A DNA stretch of 64,000 bases from NCBI GenBank assembly GCA_963772225.1, contig CAVYWD010000002.1:682001-746000 (forward strand), given 5' to 3'. Shown here piece after piece: positions 40,437 to 50,683 of the stretch (positions are counted from its first letter, which is position 1; every line of letters starts with the position of its first letter). The notes under the pieces are model-generated. The model did not search any database and had not been told where the DNA came from. It worked only from the letters and a program-made list of their open reading frames with translations. The position numbers and the translations under genes were made by a program. Source of the DNA: CAVYWD01 sp963772225 (GTDB taxonomy: Bacteria > Myxococcota > Myxococcia > Myxococcales > UBA5297).

Positions 40437-41934
40437 TCAGTCATGGCCTTCCACGCGGGCGGCAAGCGCCGGGGCGACGAGTCGGCGCCGAACATCGGCC
40501 ACCAGGTCGTCAAGTAGGGCGGCCGGTTTCTGCTCGCCGAGCTCGCGCAGCACGGCCTGGACAAGAGGCTGGCTCAGGAACGTGTTGGTAGAGGACCACA
40601 GCGACGCCGCCTGCATCCGACGGCTGGCGTCCTCCATGAGTTCCGGTGTCGGCTCATTGTGGGCCACGTCGTTGCGCAGCTCTCGGATGTCGCTTCCGAG
40701 CGCTTTGTCGAACTTCGTCAGTCCGTCGTGCTGGAGATAGTATTTTGCGAGATAAGCTGCCGGGCCACCATCGCCATCGTAGACCCAATACCAATCGACA
40801 CCATCGATTGTTTCCTTGCGCTCGAAGGGTCGCTTCCGGTCCTCGTCGGATCCATCGCCGTTTCGGAGCAGCTTGCCACCGTTCGGGGCAGCGCCGTCCT
40901 TGATTTTGAATAGGCGACGCTTCTTGGGATCTTGCGAGCGCTCGATTCGCTCGCCGAGATGGTCCCACAAGGCCGCCTCGAAGAATGCGACGGTGCCGTG
41001 GACGGCCTTTGGGATGTCGCCCGCGCGGAGCGCGAGCTCGACACGCAGCGCTGCGCGCACGGCCAAGCGCTTGTGATGCAGGACGGGGATGTCGCAGTCG
41101 CCCGGCATCGGGAGTGACGACGCGAAACGAGCGAGCCACAGGGTGACCTGCGTCCATCCATGCTCGCTCTCATGGTCGTGGAGCAGCTCGGCGGTAGCCC
41201 AGGCGCCGAGCAGGTTGCCCTTGGCGATGAGCTCGAGCACCCTGCGGCGAGCCTGAAACGAAGCGAGCGGCTCGGCAATCGACGTGCGCGTGACGGCGCG
41301 ATCGACGACCGGCGGAATCGCCGTCGCTCCATCGGCGACCTCGAGCGCGTCGACGGGAACCAAGGCATGCAAGCGAACGATTCTCTTCGACCAGGTTGGT
41401 GATGATGGGGATGCCCCCAGTCGATGCGACGACGATACGCGAAGGTCTGACGCTCTCGATGGTCTCGCGCACTGTATGCTCGAGCCTCTGCACGATCTCG
41501 CGACGGATAATGGCATCACGTGGCTTGTCACGATCTTCGAGCCCCTCACTGCCATCCAGGTAGGAGCGTCTGAAGATTGTCCCGATGCCCTTCGCCTTCA
41601 GGCGAGCCTCCAGCACTCCGCCGGCGAAGCGTGGATTTTCGGGGGCCGAGATCGCGTCGCGGCGTGTTTCAAGCAGCAGGGCGGACGTAGGGACGACGTC
41701 ACGTAGCACCGCATCAAGCTTCGGCGTGCATAGGGCGAGCTCGCCTTCCGGGAGTGTCTCGAGCAAAGCCTTGCTCTTGCCGACAGGCGCGTCGACGATG
41801 CGTGACGAAGACGCACGCTGTTCGAGCTCATCGTGCAGGGCGGCGCAGCGGTTCTTTGCAAACTCGCAACGGGCGCCGTCAATCACGATCTGCACGTCGC
41901 TCCGGCCTGTCGTCATGACGAGCAGCGTCTTCAT
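40437..41934 (-). pseudogene. CARF-HEPN ancillary RNase of the type III system (Csm6/Csx1-like), frame-broken
   Basis: The N-terminal CARF domain reads MKTLLVMTTGRSDVQIVIDG and has the ligand-loop motif VASTGGIPIITNLVEE. Near 41380 one extra A shifts the frame. The protein continues as IVRLHALVPVDALEVADG and ends at 40437. The C-terminal half has HEPN character (DIPKAVHGTVAFFEAALWDH) and the R-x4-H catalytic motif in ELRNDVAHNEP. Together this is a Csm6/Csx1-like ribonuclease of about 498 residues, expected to be switched on by cyclic oligoadenylate made by Cas10. The ATG overlaps the stop of the upstream RAMP gene (ATGA at 41931-41934), so it is the last gene of the type III operon. If the frameshift is real, only the CARF half plus an unrelated tail would be made. 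Confidence 0.78.
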
Positions 41935-44220
41935 CGACTGCCCCCGTTTCGGTAGCGGCGAGCCCGCGCGTGCTCGGCGCGAAGCTTCGTGTGGAAGGTG
42001 TAGATATTCTCCTTGCCGTCGCTGTCGTTCGCCCTTGGGTAGTCGACCGCTTCGGGATGCTTGTGGCGATGCACCGCCAGCCACGCTGCCTGGGTCGCGG
42101 TCTGCTGGTGGTGCTTTCTCACCCATCCGAGGACGTCGCTCTCGCTTCTCAACGCTGGCTCGCCATCGAGCAACAAGAGCGCCCTCGCCTCGATGCGCAC
42201 GGTGCCCCAACCCAAGGGGCGCGCGTAGCCCAGCTTCGAGCAGTAGACTTCCGCGTGTTGACCGCCGAGCACATCACGGAACTGGTGGGGGCAGAGCGCG
42301 ACGACGAGCGCGGCTACCTCCGCAGCATCGAGGTCGCGGAACCGAACGGTGAACCGAAAGCGGCGTCCGCGACTTGAGGCTTCCAACGCCAGGGTGCTGC
42401 AATCATTGGCCCGGTTGGCTGGGTCGTCCTTCCATGGTTCGCCGGTGTAGGCGTCCTTGCGATCAAGATAGAACTTGCGTCCCGCCAGCACGCCCGGCTC
42501 GTCATAGCCGGCGGCATCGCCGTAGGTCGCGAGCGTCGCCTTGTCCGAGGGCCGTGATCTCGGCTGGTAGGGCTGCTTCAGGTAATGCTCGACGGCGCTT
42601 GGCCTGGGCATTCCGAGCTCCTTGAGGAAGGTCGGCGGCAGAAAGCGGTTGTCGTCGGTGTCGCCACCTTCGACGACCTCGAGGCCAGCGTTCACCGAGA
42701 TGCGTCCGGCGAGCTGCGCGTGGTCGCCGTCGCCAATCTCTGCGGCGGTGTAGCCGAACAGCCGTCGTACTAGAGTCAGTGCCTTCGGGGCCCCATCGTC
42801 ATCGACGGCGCGCTCCTCGTCGAGCGGGAAGAGGCCGCGCCGCGCCGTGCTGCCCTGCTTGCAGACCGAGTCGGCGTACGCCCAGCGGTAGTAGTAGTGC
42901 CAGCCGAAGGAGACGATGCATTTCTTCTCGGTATCCCACTCGACCCAGAATCAAATCGCCGGGCTGGAATGCTCGCGCCGCGGCATCGCGAACCGCATTG
43001 CGCCCCAGGCGCTGCTTCTGCTGGTCCGTGCCGATGTTGGGGTGTCGAGCGCTGAAATGCCCTGACTCCGTGTCCAGCAGGTGTTCCAGAGTTCGCTTGT
43101 ACGCCTCAGTGACCGTTTGCCTGGGCCTTATCGAGGCATGCTCGACCTCGAGCCTTCCGACATCTAGGTGAGTGTGAATCGCCTTACCGCGAGCTTCTTT
43201 CGAGAGCACTGCTTCGGGCAGCGCCTGACCACCGCCCATTCCACCTTTGTACGGTTCAGCGGCGGGCGTCGGGCGCACCACGTCCCTGCGATCTCTCTCT
43301 CTGCGCGGGTAGTAGCTCTGCTCGTCTCTCGTCGCCATCGAGAGAACATCGACCAGTTCAGGGACTGGCCACGACTTCCCGTCAACCTCAACCGTCGCGG
43401 TGTTGCGAACGCGCACCAGTCGCGGTTCCAAGAATCGTGCTTCTTGCTTGTCCGGGAACTTGAGATTTGGGCGATACGAGTAGGACCGCTCCGCGACTCG
43501 CTCCATGGGGGCCCCGAGGAGCGCACCCAGCTCGTGTCGGAGCAAGCCCTTCAGTGAGTCGCCGGGGATCACCACGGGACGCGACCCCCATGGTGCGCGC
43601 AACGGGCAGAGGACCGACTTCTTGTCGATGAGCTGACCGACGCCGTCGAGGTTTGCCGGAACCGGCCATTCGCCTCCGTCTTCACCGACGAGCCCGCGCT
43701 CCCAGCCGACCAGGAGCGGCGTCAGCGTCTCGAGCTCGAAGCGAACCTCTCCCGAGAGCCGGCCCGCGCCGCTCGTGCCGTCGAGCCAGACGGGCGCGGC
43801 GCTCTTCAGGTCGTCGGGAAGCGCGATGAATCCATACGGCTTGCCAGGAAGCGGCACTGCGTTGGTCGTTGCGGGTGCCGGTCGCTCTTGCTGGCGCTGC
43901 GGCCCGCCACGATGTTGTGGCCCTCCTCGATGCTGAGGTCCGCTTTGCCATGCTGCGTGCGTGTTCGTCGGCCTCGACGGAGGGTGTGTCGCGATGGTCG
44001 TGTCACCGCCTAGGACTTCCTCAACCCCAGCGTCGCCGAGGTTGGCTCGAATCCCCTCGAGCTGCTTGTAGCTGTCGGCCGTAACGATAAACTCGGCGCG
44101 GCCGGTCTGGGCGTACACACGCACAAAGGTCTGGCCGCCGAGCGCAGCATGCAGCTTCTTCCACTCCAGCGGCTTGCCATCGAGAGCACGAACCCGGATT
44201 GCAGGTTTCTGGGACGGCAT
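41931..44220 (-). pseudogene. Large RAMP-superfamily Cas protein (type III), frame-broken
   Basis: From ATG 44220, about 90 residues precede a His/Gly/Pro/Gln linker (QHRGGPQHRGGPQRQQ). A RAMP (Cas7-like) domain follows with VRFELETLTPLLVG and VVIPGDSLKGLLRHELGALL, the Cas7 Gly-Ser-Leu-Lys-Gly-type motif. Near 42945 an extra base in a GGG run shifts the frame. The protein continues VEWDTEKKCIVSFGWHYYYR and ends with a second RAMP-like part, including YARPLGWGTVRIEARALLLL. Joined length is about 763 residues, consistent with the large RAMP proteins (TIGR03986-type) of III-D-like loci. It is expected to be a backbone subunit of the effector. The start overlaps the stop of the small gene upstream (ATGA). 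Confidence 0.72.
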
Positions 44221-44549
44221 CAGCGCTGCTCCTTCGCGAGGGTGAAGCCGAGGATCTCGTCACCGATGTGCCATTCGCGCAGGAGCACGTTGCCCTGTCC
44301 GGTGTTCGCGGACGAGAAGCGACGGAAGCCATGCAGGCGCGCGGGCGTGTGAAAGACGCTGGTCTTCCTCGCGCCTTCGTCGTTCGAATCGACCTCTTCG
44401 ATCAGCACGTAGCGTGCGCCGCCTGCCGTGCGTACGGCGCGCCAGACGGCGCGCTCCGTGTAGAATGCAACTTCATCGACTTGAAGCTTCTCGGTTTGTG
44501 GCCACTCGCGGCCGAACGTCGCCGGCGGTGCGGTCACGGCGGAGATCAA
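44220..44549 (-). CDS. Small type III-associated protein, possibly Csx19-like
   Basis: This protein of about 109 residues lies between two RAMP genes. It is beta-rich by eye: VDEVAFYTERAVWRAVRTAG, RYVLIEEVDSND, VFHTPARLHGFRRFSS, NVLLREWHIGDEILGF. Size and position fit the small csx19 gene of type III-D loci, but similarity is too weak to be certain. It could instead be a small subunit (Csm2/Cmr5 role), which no other gene here fills. The annotated ATG at 44549 overlaps the end of the upstream RAMP gene by 77 bases. No good later start was seen. Confidence 0.5.
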   Translation of the reverse strand: MISAVTAPPATFGREWPQTEKLQVDEVAFYTERAVWRAVRTAGGARYVLIEEVDSNDEGARKTSVFHTPARLHGFRRFSSANTGQGNVLLREWHIGDEILGFTLAKEQR

Positions 44550-46110
44550 TCGTCGGATCGCACCACCACGCGACGAGCGCGCGAGCGCCGAGTGCCACCC
44601 TTGCGAGCTTCGCCGCCTCGCCGAGCATCAGCGCGGCGCTGTCGGTCGCGCCATGCTTCGTCCGCACCCAGGCGTCGGAGGAGGTAGGCCGCTCGATGAA
44701 GGCCTGCTTTGAGCGCGACGGCAATGCAGCCTCAGCTTCCGTGGCAGGCGCCCAGCTTCTCGCCTTCCTCACGTCGTCGACAACCCACGGCTTCGCATGC
44801 CAGAGGCCATATCCAGCGCCGCGCGTCTTGTGACCGCCCACCGGCAGATGCCCGAGCGCGCCGAGCGCGATATTGCGATCGATGAGCGCGACGAGCGGTT
44901 GCACCTCATCAGGTGTGGCTCCCTCGATCACGACGCGAACCGGGAAAACGCCCTTGAGCACCCGCACAGCGTCTCGCTTGGCGCTGTCGTACGAGCCAGC
45001 AGAGAACTCATCTTCCGCGTGCATGTGCAGCTTCGCCGCAGCCCAGTCGGCCTCGGCGCGCGCGTCTCGGATGAGGATGCGGCTGCTCCTACTGACCGTG
45101 CCGAAGGCCTGACCGGCGACGTCCTCGGCGCCAACGTCTCTCTGCGGGACATGCGGATCCTGAACGACACGCCCCGCCGCGCGCTCGGCGCGAGAGAAGG
45201 CGTGGCGAAGTGGGCCGCGCACACTCGCCCCCGGAAGTAGGGGACGATCGCCGTCCATCAGGATCGCGCGGTCGGTGCTCAGGGAGACCGGCGTTTCCGC
45301 CTTCACCGCCCACGCGGGCTTCGCCCAGGCTCCGTCGCCCTTCGGCTGTGCCACGCGCTCCGCGTCGTGCGGGCCCATAGCGAGCATGTCGAGGCCCCAG
45401 GCAGCCTGGTCGGGCTCGGGACGGTACTCTCCGAACGACACCTCGACGTCGAGCGTGCGAAAGCACCACGAGCGGGTCGGCGAGACTTCCGGCACATTGC
45501 CGAGCGCAGGCGGCAACTGCGTGCGCCCGGACTTGACCCAGGCCTCGTAGCTCGCCTCGTCGAAGCGGTAAGCGCGTAGCTCTTCGATATGGCACCAGCC
45601 GAGCCCGCGGGCTGCACCCCCTCCCAGCCAGCAGCGGCCCCGCGACCAGTGCTGCGCGAGCACGTGACCGAGAATGCCTTCGGCTTCGCGACCCTCATCA
45701 TCGTTCGTGACGTAAGACCAGTCGACCCGGAAGCTGAGCTGCCACCTGGTGCCCGCCAGGACGACCTCGCAATCGTAGAGCACGCCTCCTGCGCGGGCGC
45801 CCGTCTTCTGTCGAATACCGACACCCGCGCGGACACGTGTGGGCGCCGTCGTGATCGCATCCGCAAACTCCCAAGCTGAGCGGCGGAGCGCACCGTTCTT
45901 GATGTCGTCGGAAACAACGCGCGGCAGGGGATCGAAAAGGCGCTTCGCCATCGCCACGGCCGCACCTTTGAGACCACGTCCGACGAGCGTTGGTACCCCA
46001 GCGACGAGCGCGAAGGGCTGGTCGGCGCTGCTCTCGCAATCAAGACCCGACACGGAGAGCGCCGAGTCCTGCACGAGGGTGGCCGTGAATAGAGTCAGTC
46101 GAGCAATCAA
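44473..46110 (-). CDS. RAMP-superfamily Cas protein (Csm3/Cas7-like, type III)
   Basis: This 545-residue protein has what look like two RAMP domains. The first has SGLDCESSADQPFALVAG, VPTLVGRGLKGAAVAMAKR and the Gly-rich loop LGGGAARGLGW. The second starts around VEVSFGEYRPEP and has LLPGASVRGPLRHAFSRAER and the Gly-rich loop GGHKTRGAGYGL. This matches Cas7-type backbone subunits of type III effectors, which cleave target RNA through an Asp in the first part of each domain. Which Asp acts here needs a structural comparison. It overlaps its neighbour by four bases (ATGA at 46107-46110), so translation is coupled. Confidence 0.75.
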   Translation of the reverse strand: MIARLTLFTATLVQDSALSVSGLDCESSADQPFALVAGVPTLVGRGLKGAAVAMAKRLFDPLPRVVSDDIKNGALRRSAWEFADAITTAPTRVRAGVGIRQKTGARAGGVLYDCEVVLAGTRWQLSFRVDWSYVTNDDEGREAEGILGHVLAQHWSRGRCWLGGGAARGLGWCHIEELRAYRFDEASYEAWVKSGRTQLPPALGNVPEVSPTRSWCFRTLDVEVSFGEYRPEPDQAAWGLDMLAMGPHDAERVAQPKGDGAWAKPAWAVKAETPVSLSTDRAILMDGDRPLLPGASVRGPLRHAFSRAERAAGRVVQDPHVPQRDVGAEDVAGQAFGTVSRSSRILIRDARAEADWAAAKLHMHAEDEFSAGSYDSAKRDAVRVLKGVFPVRVVIEGATPDEVQPLVALIDRNIALGALGHLPVGGHKTRGAGYGLWHAKPWVVDDVRKARSWAPATEAEAALPSRSKQAFIERPTSSDAWVRTKHGATDSAALMLGEAAKLARVALGARALVAWWCDPTIDLRRDRTAGDVRPRVATNREASSR

Positions 46111-48056
46111 GCTGCCCCCTTTCTCATTTCGGCGCGCAGCCAGCGCACGAAGAGGCTCGCGTGAGAGGCCCGTATCGAAGGCTCTGGGAGCGCCTTGAGC
46201 TTGTCCAGGATCGCCCTCGCATCCTCGTGCTTCCAGGGCTTCGCGCCTGCCGTTCTAGGTGTGAGGCGCCCCTCGAACGCCTTCGTGTCGCCACGCTCGA
46301 GCTCGGTAACGAGTTCGAGCCACTGCGACAGGCTCGGCGTGCAATCGGCTCCGCCGCCTTGCTTCGCCAGCGCTCGGTGCGCATCGAGCCACTCATGCGC
46401 CTTTGCGGCGATGGCCTCCTCGTTGGCATCGTCGGCCGATGCGCTCTCGCCGCTCGTGGCCTCGCCGCTCGTCACGCCGGGGAGCACAGCATCGAGCCGG
46501 AACCGGCCGAATCCTTCATGCGTACGCTCGCCGAGCCACTCACCGCACGCGGCTCTCCGCGCGAGCTGAGCGACGCCTGCCCCAGGAATCGCGAATACCG
46601 AGCCACGCCGGATCGCCGCCGCGGGCATGCGCCACAAGCGCGACGTGCCGTTGAATCCGTGGACCGTCACACTGTCTTGCTGTGGCGGCCTTGTGAGCTG
46701 CACCTCGTCGCTTTCCAACAGCGACCGTAGCGACGCCTCGTCGAGCGCTGTGCGCCAGCGGAGTTGCTCGTCGCGGACGAGCAAGTCGGACGTCAGGGTG
46801 AGGAGTGCCGTCGTGAGCCGTGCATTCTCCGCCGGCTGCGCAACTGACGCGCCCTCGGACCACGCGAGCTGCACGACCTCGACCGGAGCGCCCGCGCGAC
46901 CCACGCGCAGCCAGCGCCGTCCCTCGAGGACGGGCGCGAGCGCCTTCGCGACCTGTGCCATGTCCTTGGGTGAGCCAGAAAGGTCTGCGAGGAAGTACGT
47001 CTCCTCCACAATCTGCTCAATAGCAAAGAGCGACGCATCGGCCTGCTTCGGATCCGGCCGCCCGTTGCGCAGGCGCACGCGGCGCCCGGGGCGGAACGTC
47101 AGCCAAGGCTCCCCCGGACCAGCTCGATAGACGAAGCGGTCGTCTTCGGGGCGCTTCAGCTTCCCCTTCGCGGTCCAGGCATCGACCCGCCGCGGTGCAG
47201 CCCTCGGCTGTGCCCACCATGGCACAGGCCCCGCGGGGCCCCTCGGCTTCTCGCTCTGGAGCGAGAGGGGCGCGGGCAATACCTCGGCAACCTCGAGTTT
47301 CAAGGGCGCGTGTGACACCGGTTGCGCATCGCTCACCGAGACGCGCCCAGAGGTGAGGAGCGAGGCGGTGTCACCTTCGCCCTCGGCGATGAGCCACGCG
47401 GCAACCGCGCCGAACAGCGTGCGCCCAGGCACGTACGCGAGGCTCGGAATCAGGTTGTCCGGCGTCGCCGTCGCGGTGATGCACAGCGGGTCACGGTTCT
47501 TCAGTAGGACCACGAGACGCCCCGTCGGGGCCCCCGCCTTGCGCAGCGGAAGCGATACCTCCGAGAGCGAGAGCTTCACGCGCCCCGCGCCGGTGGCGCG
47601 CCCACCACCGAGCGCGCCGACCTCTTGAGCGAGTCGCAGCAGCAGGGGCAAATCTCTCTCGGGGAGCTCGACTTGTCCCGCGAGCTTGGTGCCCCTCGGC
47701 ACGTACTCCACGGCCCGCAGCGTGTCGTCCTTGGGCGCGCGATTGTCGAACGACGCGCGCGAAGTAGAGCGCCAGATGTGGCTCCCGGCGTTCTCGCTTG
47801 CGTAAAGCGAGGTAAACACGGCGCGCTGCCGGTCCCCTCGGGCGCGGCCGAAGAAGTCATCAGCAGGCTCGTCGAGACGCAGCCTGCGTGCTGCATCGCG
47901 CAGCACGCCCTCGACATGGGAGGCCCAGACAACAGGACGGTCATGCCGGTCGCGCGCGACGAGGGCATCAATTCCGCCGCCTCCCAATCCCGAGCCGAGG
48001 TGAGCATCGGAAAGCAGCTCGGCCGTGAGTTCGCAGCGAGCCCAACGCTCAGCCAT
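46107..48056 (-). CDS. RAMP-superfamily Cas protein (Csx10-like, type III)
   Basis: This 649-residue protein has an N-terminal RAMP domain with the family opening CELTAELLSDAHLGSGLGGG, followed by GIDALVARDRHDRPVVWASH and a Gly-rich GGGRATGAGRVKLSL. A second RAMP-like part follows with ITATATPDNLIPSLAYVPG and EWLGERTHEGFGRFRL. The C-terminus is Ala/Glu-rich and helical. Gene order after cas10 suggests Csx10, the Cas5-like subunit of type III-D that should sit near the crRNA 5' tag, but a Cas7-like role is also possible. The start overlaps the cas10 stop by eight bases. Confidence 0.72.
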   Translation of the reverse strand: MAERWARCELTAELLSDAHLGSGLGGGGIDALVARDRHDRPVVWASHVEGVLRDAARRLRLDEPADDFFGRARGDRQRAVFTSLYASENAGSHIWRSTSRASFDNRAPKDDTLRAVEYVPRGTKLAGQVELPERDLPLLLRLAQEVGALGGGRATGAGRVKLSLSEVSLPLRKAGAPTGRLVVLLKNRDPLCITATATPDNLIPSLAYVPGRTLFGAVAAWLIAEGEGDTASLLTSGRVSVSDAQPVSHAPLKLEVAEVLPAPLSLQSEKPRGPAGPVPWWAQPRAAPRRVDAWTAKGKLKRPEDDRFVYRAGPGEPWLTFRPGRRVRLRNGRPDPKQADASLFAIEQIVEETYFLADLSGSPKDMAQVAKALAPVLEGRRWLRVGRAGAPVEVVQLAWSEGASVAQPAENARLTTALLTLTSDLLVRDEQLRWRTALDEASLRSLLESDEVQLTRPPQQDSVTVHGFNGTSRLWRMPAAAIRRGSVFAIPGAGVAQLARRAACGEWLGERTHEGFGRFRLDAVLPGVTSGEATSGESASADDANEEAIAAKAHEWLDAHRALAKQGGGADCTPSLSQWLELVTELERGDTKAFEGRLTPRTAGAKPWKHEDARAILDKLKALPEPSIRASHASLFVRWLRAEMRKGAA

Positions 48057-49554
48057 GGGCGGCCTCCTTCGCGAATTCGGAGCGTTCGTTCCTGCAACCG
48101 AGCCGCGCGATCTCGTTGATCTCCACGAGGTCGAGCAAGGCGGTTAGCCAGGGACCCTCGTCCGAGACGCGTCGCCACGCCGATTCAACGCCTGCGTTCC
48201 TCAGAGCGTCGCGCGCCTCATTCGACAACTCGGCGAACGCAAGCTCCGAGAGCGAGCGACCGCGCGGGAGCTGATCAACGAGGTAACGAAGCTGCGAGCG
48301 AGGCCCCTCGCTGAGCTTCTTCGCGCCTTCTACGAGCCCCTGCAGGGAGTCGAGATTTCCTCCAAGAACATCGAGCGGCCGCTGTGATAGCACGCGAAGG
48401 TTCTGACCCTTGCCGCGCACCCAGTGCCGAAGGCGAACCTCCTCGGGCTCCTCGACCCATGCCGTGGTGTGGACGGCCCAGTCGACCACGGAGCGGCTCT
48501 TCGCACCGGCGTCTTTGAGCCCCCGAAAGCGACGCTTGGCCGAGCCGGTGAGCTGCTCGGCAACCTCATGCAAGCGGTAGATCGGGATCGTGTGCTTCGC
48601 AATCACGACGCCCACGCCGAGCGTCAGCTCGAATCCGCTGGCGTCCTCACGCTGGAGGGCCGCGAGCTCCTCGCACAGCTTGACCACGAAGGTCAGCGCT
48701 TTCTCGGCACGACACACCAGCAAGAGGTCGTCGCCACCGAGCATGAGCGGGATGAGCGGAGCCCGCTTCGTCTCGCCTTCACAAGCGGTGTTGATGGCGG
48801 CTTGTGCCGCGCGCCGAAGTAGGACCCGGTTGCGAAAAAAGAACCGAGCGCGCTCCGCATCGGTCTCGCCAGCACCGCTGCCCACGCCGTTGCCGTCGGC
48901 ATGGATCAGCGCGAGATACCCAGCCCCTGCCACCTCCTCCAGCTCCTTCGCTTTCAACGGCGCAAGCTTCGTCGTCGCCCGGAGTAGGCTCGCGACATCG
49001 ACCGCTGTGCCGTCCTCGGTACGCTTCGCAGCCTCGTGCCTGCGCGCGATGTCGAGACCCACGGCAGGGGGCTCATCGTCACCTTGCTCGACAATCGAAG
49101 ACGCCAGCCCTCGCCCCGTCCACTCGCATGGCGCGAGCACCGGCAGCTCGGTCGAGAGATGCACCTGGCTTCTCTGCCGCTCTACGCAGTCGACCGAGAT
49201 GCGAAAGCGGAGCCCCGGCAGGCTGGGTCGCAGGAGTTGCCCGGCTGCATCGGCGAAGGCCTCGGCGCCGTTCGAGAACTGGGCCTCGAAGTGGCCGCCA
49301 TCGCGGGAGATAATGCCGTCTCGAGCGTCGGCGGCGGGGTCGTCGTGCCCCATCAATGGGTCGTTCGGATTCGCCGTGGGATACGCCTCCGTGCTCGGCT
49401 CCAGCGTCCATCTTCCGGTTTCCCGCGCCAGCCTCGGCAGCGCGACACGCAAGGCCTCGCCGATGAGGGCATTGGCACCGACCATCGCGCGAAGCCGTGG
49501 GACTGCGAAGATCCACGTCTGCACGCGCTGGAATTCAATATGTACTTTTTCCAT
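48049..49554 (-). CDS. cas10: Cas10 (type III large subunit) lacking the HD domain
   Basis: This 501-residue protein starts MEKVHIEFQRVQTWIFAVPR, with AGGAG just upstream. The first palm domain has YLALIHADGNGVGSG. The second has the cyclase motif in PLMLGGDDLLLV, and a helical C-terminal domain D4-like region follows (EARDALRNAGVESAWRR). The intact GGDD predicts cyclic oligoadenylate synthesis on target RNA binding. No N-terminal HD nuclease domain is present, so single-stranded DNA cleavage is not expected from it. It opens the type III operon, 158 bp after the last type I-G gene on the same strand. Confidence 0.85.
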   Translation of the reverse strand: MEKVHIEFQRVQTWIFAVPRLRAMVGANALIGEALRVALPRLARETGRWTLEPSTEAYPTANPNDPLMGHDDPAADARDGIISRDGGHFEAQFSNGAEAFADAAGQLLRPSLPGLRFRISVDCVERQRSQVHLSTELPVLAPCEWTGRGLASSIVEQGDDEPPAVGLDIARRHEAAKRTEDGTAVDVASLLRATTKLAPLKAKELEEVAGAGYLALIHADGNGVGSGAGETDAERARFFFRNRVLLRRAAQAAINTACEGETKRAPLIPLMLGGDDLLLVCRAEKALTFVVKLCEELAALQREDASGFELTLGVGVVIAKHTIPIYRLHEVAEQLTGSAKRRFRGLKDAGAKSRSVVDWAVHTTAWVEEPEEVRLRHWVRGKGQNLRVLSQRPLDVLGGNLDSLQGLVEGAKKLSEGPRSQLRYLVDQLPRGRSLSELAFAELSNEARDALRNAGVESAWRRVSDEGPWLTALLDLVEINEIARLGCRNERSEFAKEAAHG

Positions 49555-49712
49555 CTCCTATTTCCTCCCCTGGGCCCCATCGACGCCCCTGCTTTCAGCG
49601 CTCTCGACTCCGCGCATTCCCCTCGTCCACTCGGTCGCGGCAGCGCCTGCTGAGTGCCAGGCCCTGCGGCTGACATTTCGACAGCACGCCAGGTGCCCCG
49701 CTTCCCGCCCGC

Positions 49713-50675
49713 TCACAGGCCGCCATCCACCCGCCGCGCCACCCGCGCCGGCCCGAAACTCCCATACCCGCCCTGCTCGCTCCGCCGAATCCCCGCCTCG
49801 AGCACCACGGCGATCCCGCGCTCCCGCTGCGCGACCGGGTCCAGTTCGAAGAGTTCGGGCGACGCGAGCAGCGACAGGATCACCGAGCGCGGCACCGGCG
49901 CCGTCCAGATCGGCCAGCGAAACGCCCCCGTTTTCCATTCGCCGTGGCAACCGGTCGTCGCGATGCGGTCTCCTATCGGCGCGACTCGAAGCATCGACAG
50001 GCCCCGAAAGGCAAGCCAGTCCGCGCCCGGTACACTGCGCTTCTTTGCGTTTGTGCTGGATGGGTCGTCCGCGCGCAATGCGTAATCGCGCGTCCCGCTA
50101 TTGTCCCAGCCGAACTGCTTTGTCTCTCGCGTACGCACCCAGGGTCCGAAGAGAGCCTCACGCAGGTCCTCTTCCCCAACCTGTTCCGCGACCTCGTTGA
50201 AGGTCTTTAGGAACTCCTGGTTTCCGGCCGTGAAGTGCAGCGCCGTCGGTTTCGTCTTTCGATCCGCGCGGTCCACCGCCACATCCGTCGCAAACGCCGC
50301 CGCGATATCGACGCTTCGCCGTCTGCGGTACTCCGCCCGGCTCACGAGCTCTTGCAGATAGGCCCGGAACACGTCGCGCGGCGGCTTAAGATCCCACGCC
50401 TCGCTGGTGCCCTTCTTGCTCTCTTTCGGGTAGCGAAGTTTTGTCGCCGGCTCGTTCCCAAAGCTCTTTAAGTCCTTCAGGAGGATCTCCACCAGCGTCT
50501 CCCCCTCAGGGCCGTCGAGGACGCTCGGCAAATACGTCACCCGCGAGCGCCACGCGAGCCGCGCCTCCGGCTCGCCATCCTTCCGATGCTCCGCCAGCAC
50601 CTGCACCACCCCGAGCGCCGCCATGAACCCCAGCGGGTTCTTCCCGTCGAGCCCGGTCAGTAGAATCTCCGCCAT
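49713..50675 (-). CDS. csb3: Type I-G Cascade subunit Csb3 (Cas8u2-like)
   Basis: This protein of about 320 residues reads AEILLTGLDGKNPLGFMAAL at its start, the usual Csb3 opening. Later blocks are KPTALHFTAGNQEFLKTF and a C-terminal GYGSFGPARVARRV segment. In type I-G systems, such as that of Geobacter sulfurreducens, Csb3 takes the position of the large/Cas8 subunit in Cascade. ATG 50675 was chosen; a GTG at 50687 overlapping the cas3 stop (GTGA) would add four residues. It lies directly after cas3 and is the last gene of the type I-G set. Confidence 0.8.
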   Translation of the reverse strand: MAEILLTGLDGKNPLGFMAALGVVQVLAEHRKDGEPEARLAWRSRVTYLPSVLDGPEGETLVEILLKDLKSFGNEPATKLRYPKESKKGTSEAWDLKPPRDVFRAYLQELVSRAEYRRRRSVDIAAAFATDVAVDRADRKTKPTALHFTAGNQEFLKTFNEVAEQVGEEDLREALFGPWVRTRETKQFGWDNSGTRDYALRADDPSSTNAKKRSVPGADWLAFRGLSMLRVAPIGDRIATTGCHGEWKTGAFRWPIWTAPVPRSVILSLLASPELFELDPVAQRERGIAVVLEAGIRRSEQGGYGSFGPARVARRVDGGL

Positions 50676-50683
50676 GGCCTGCC

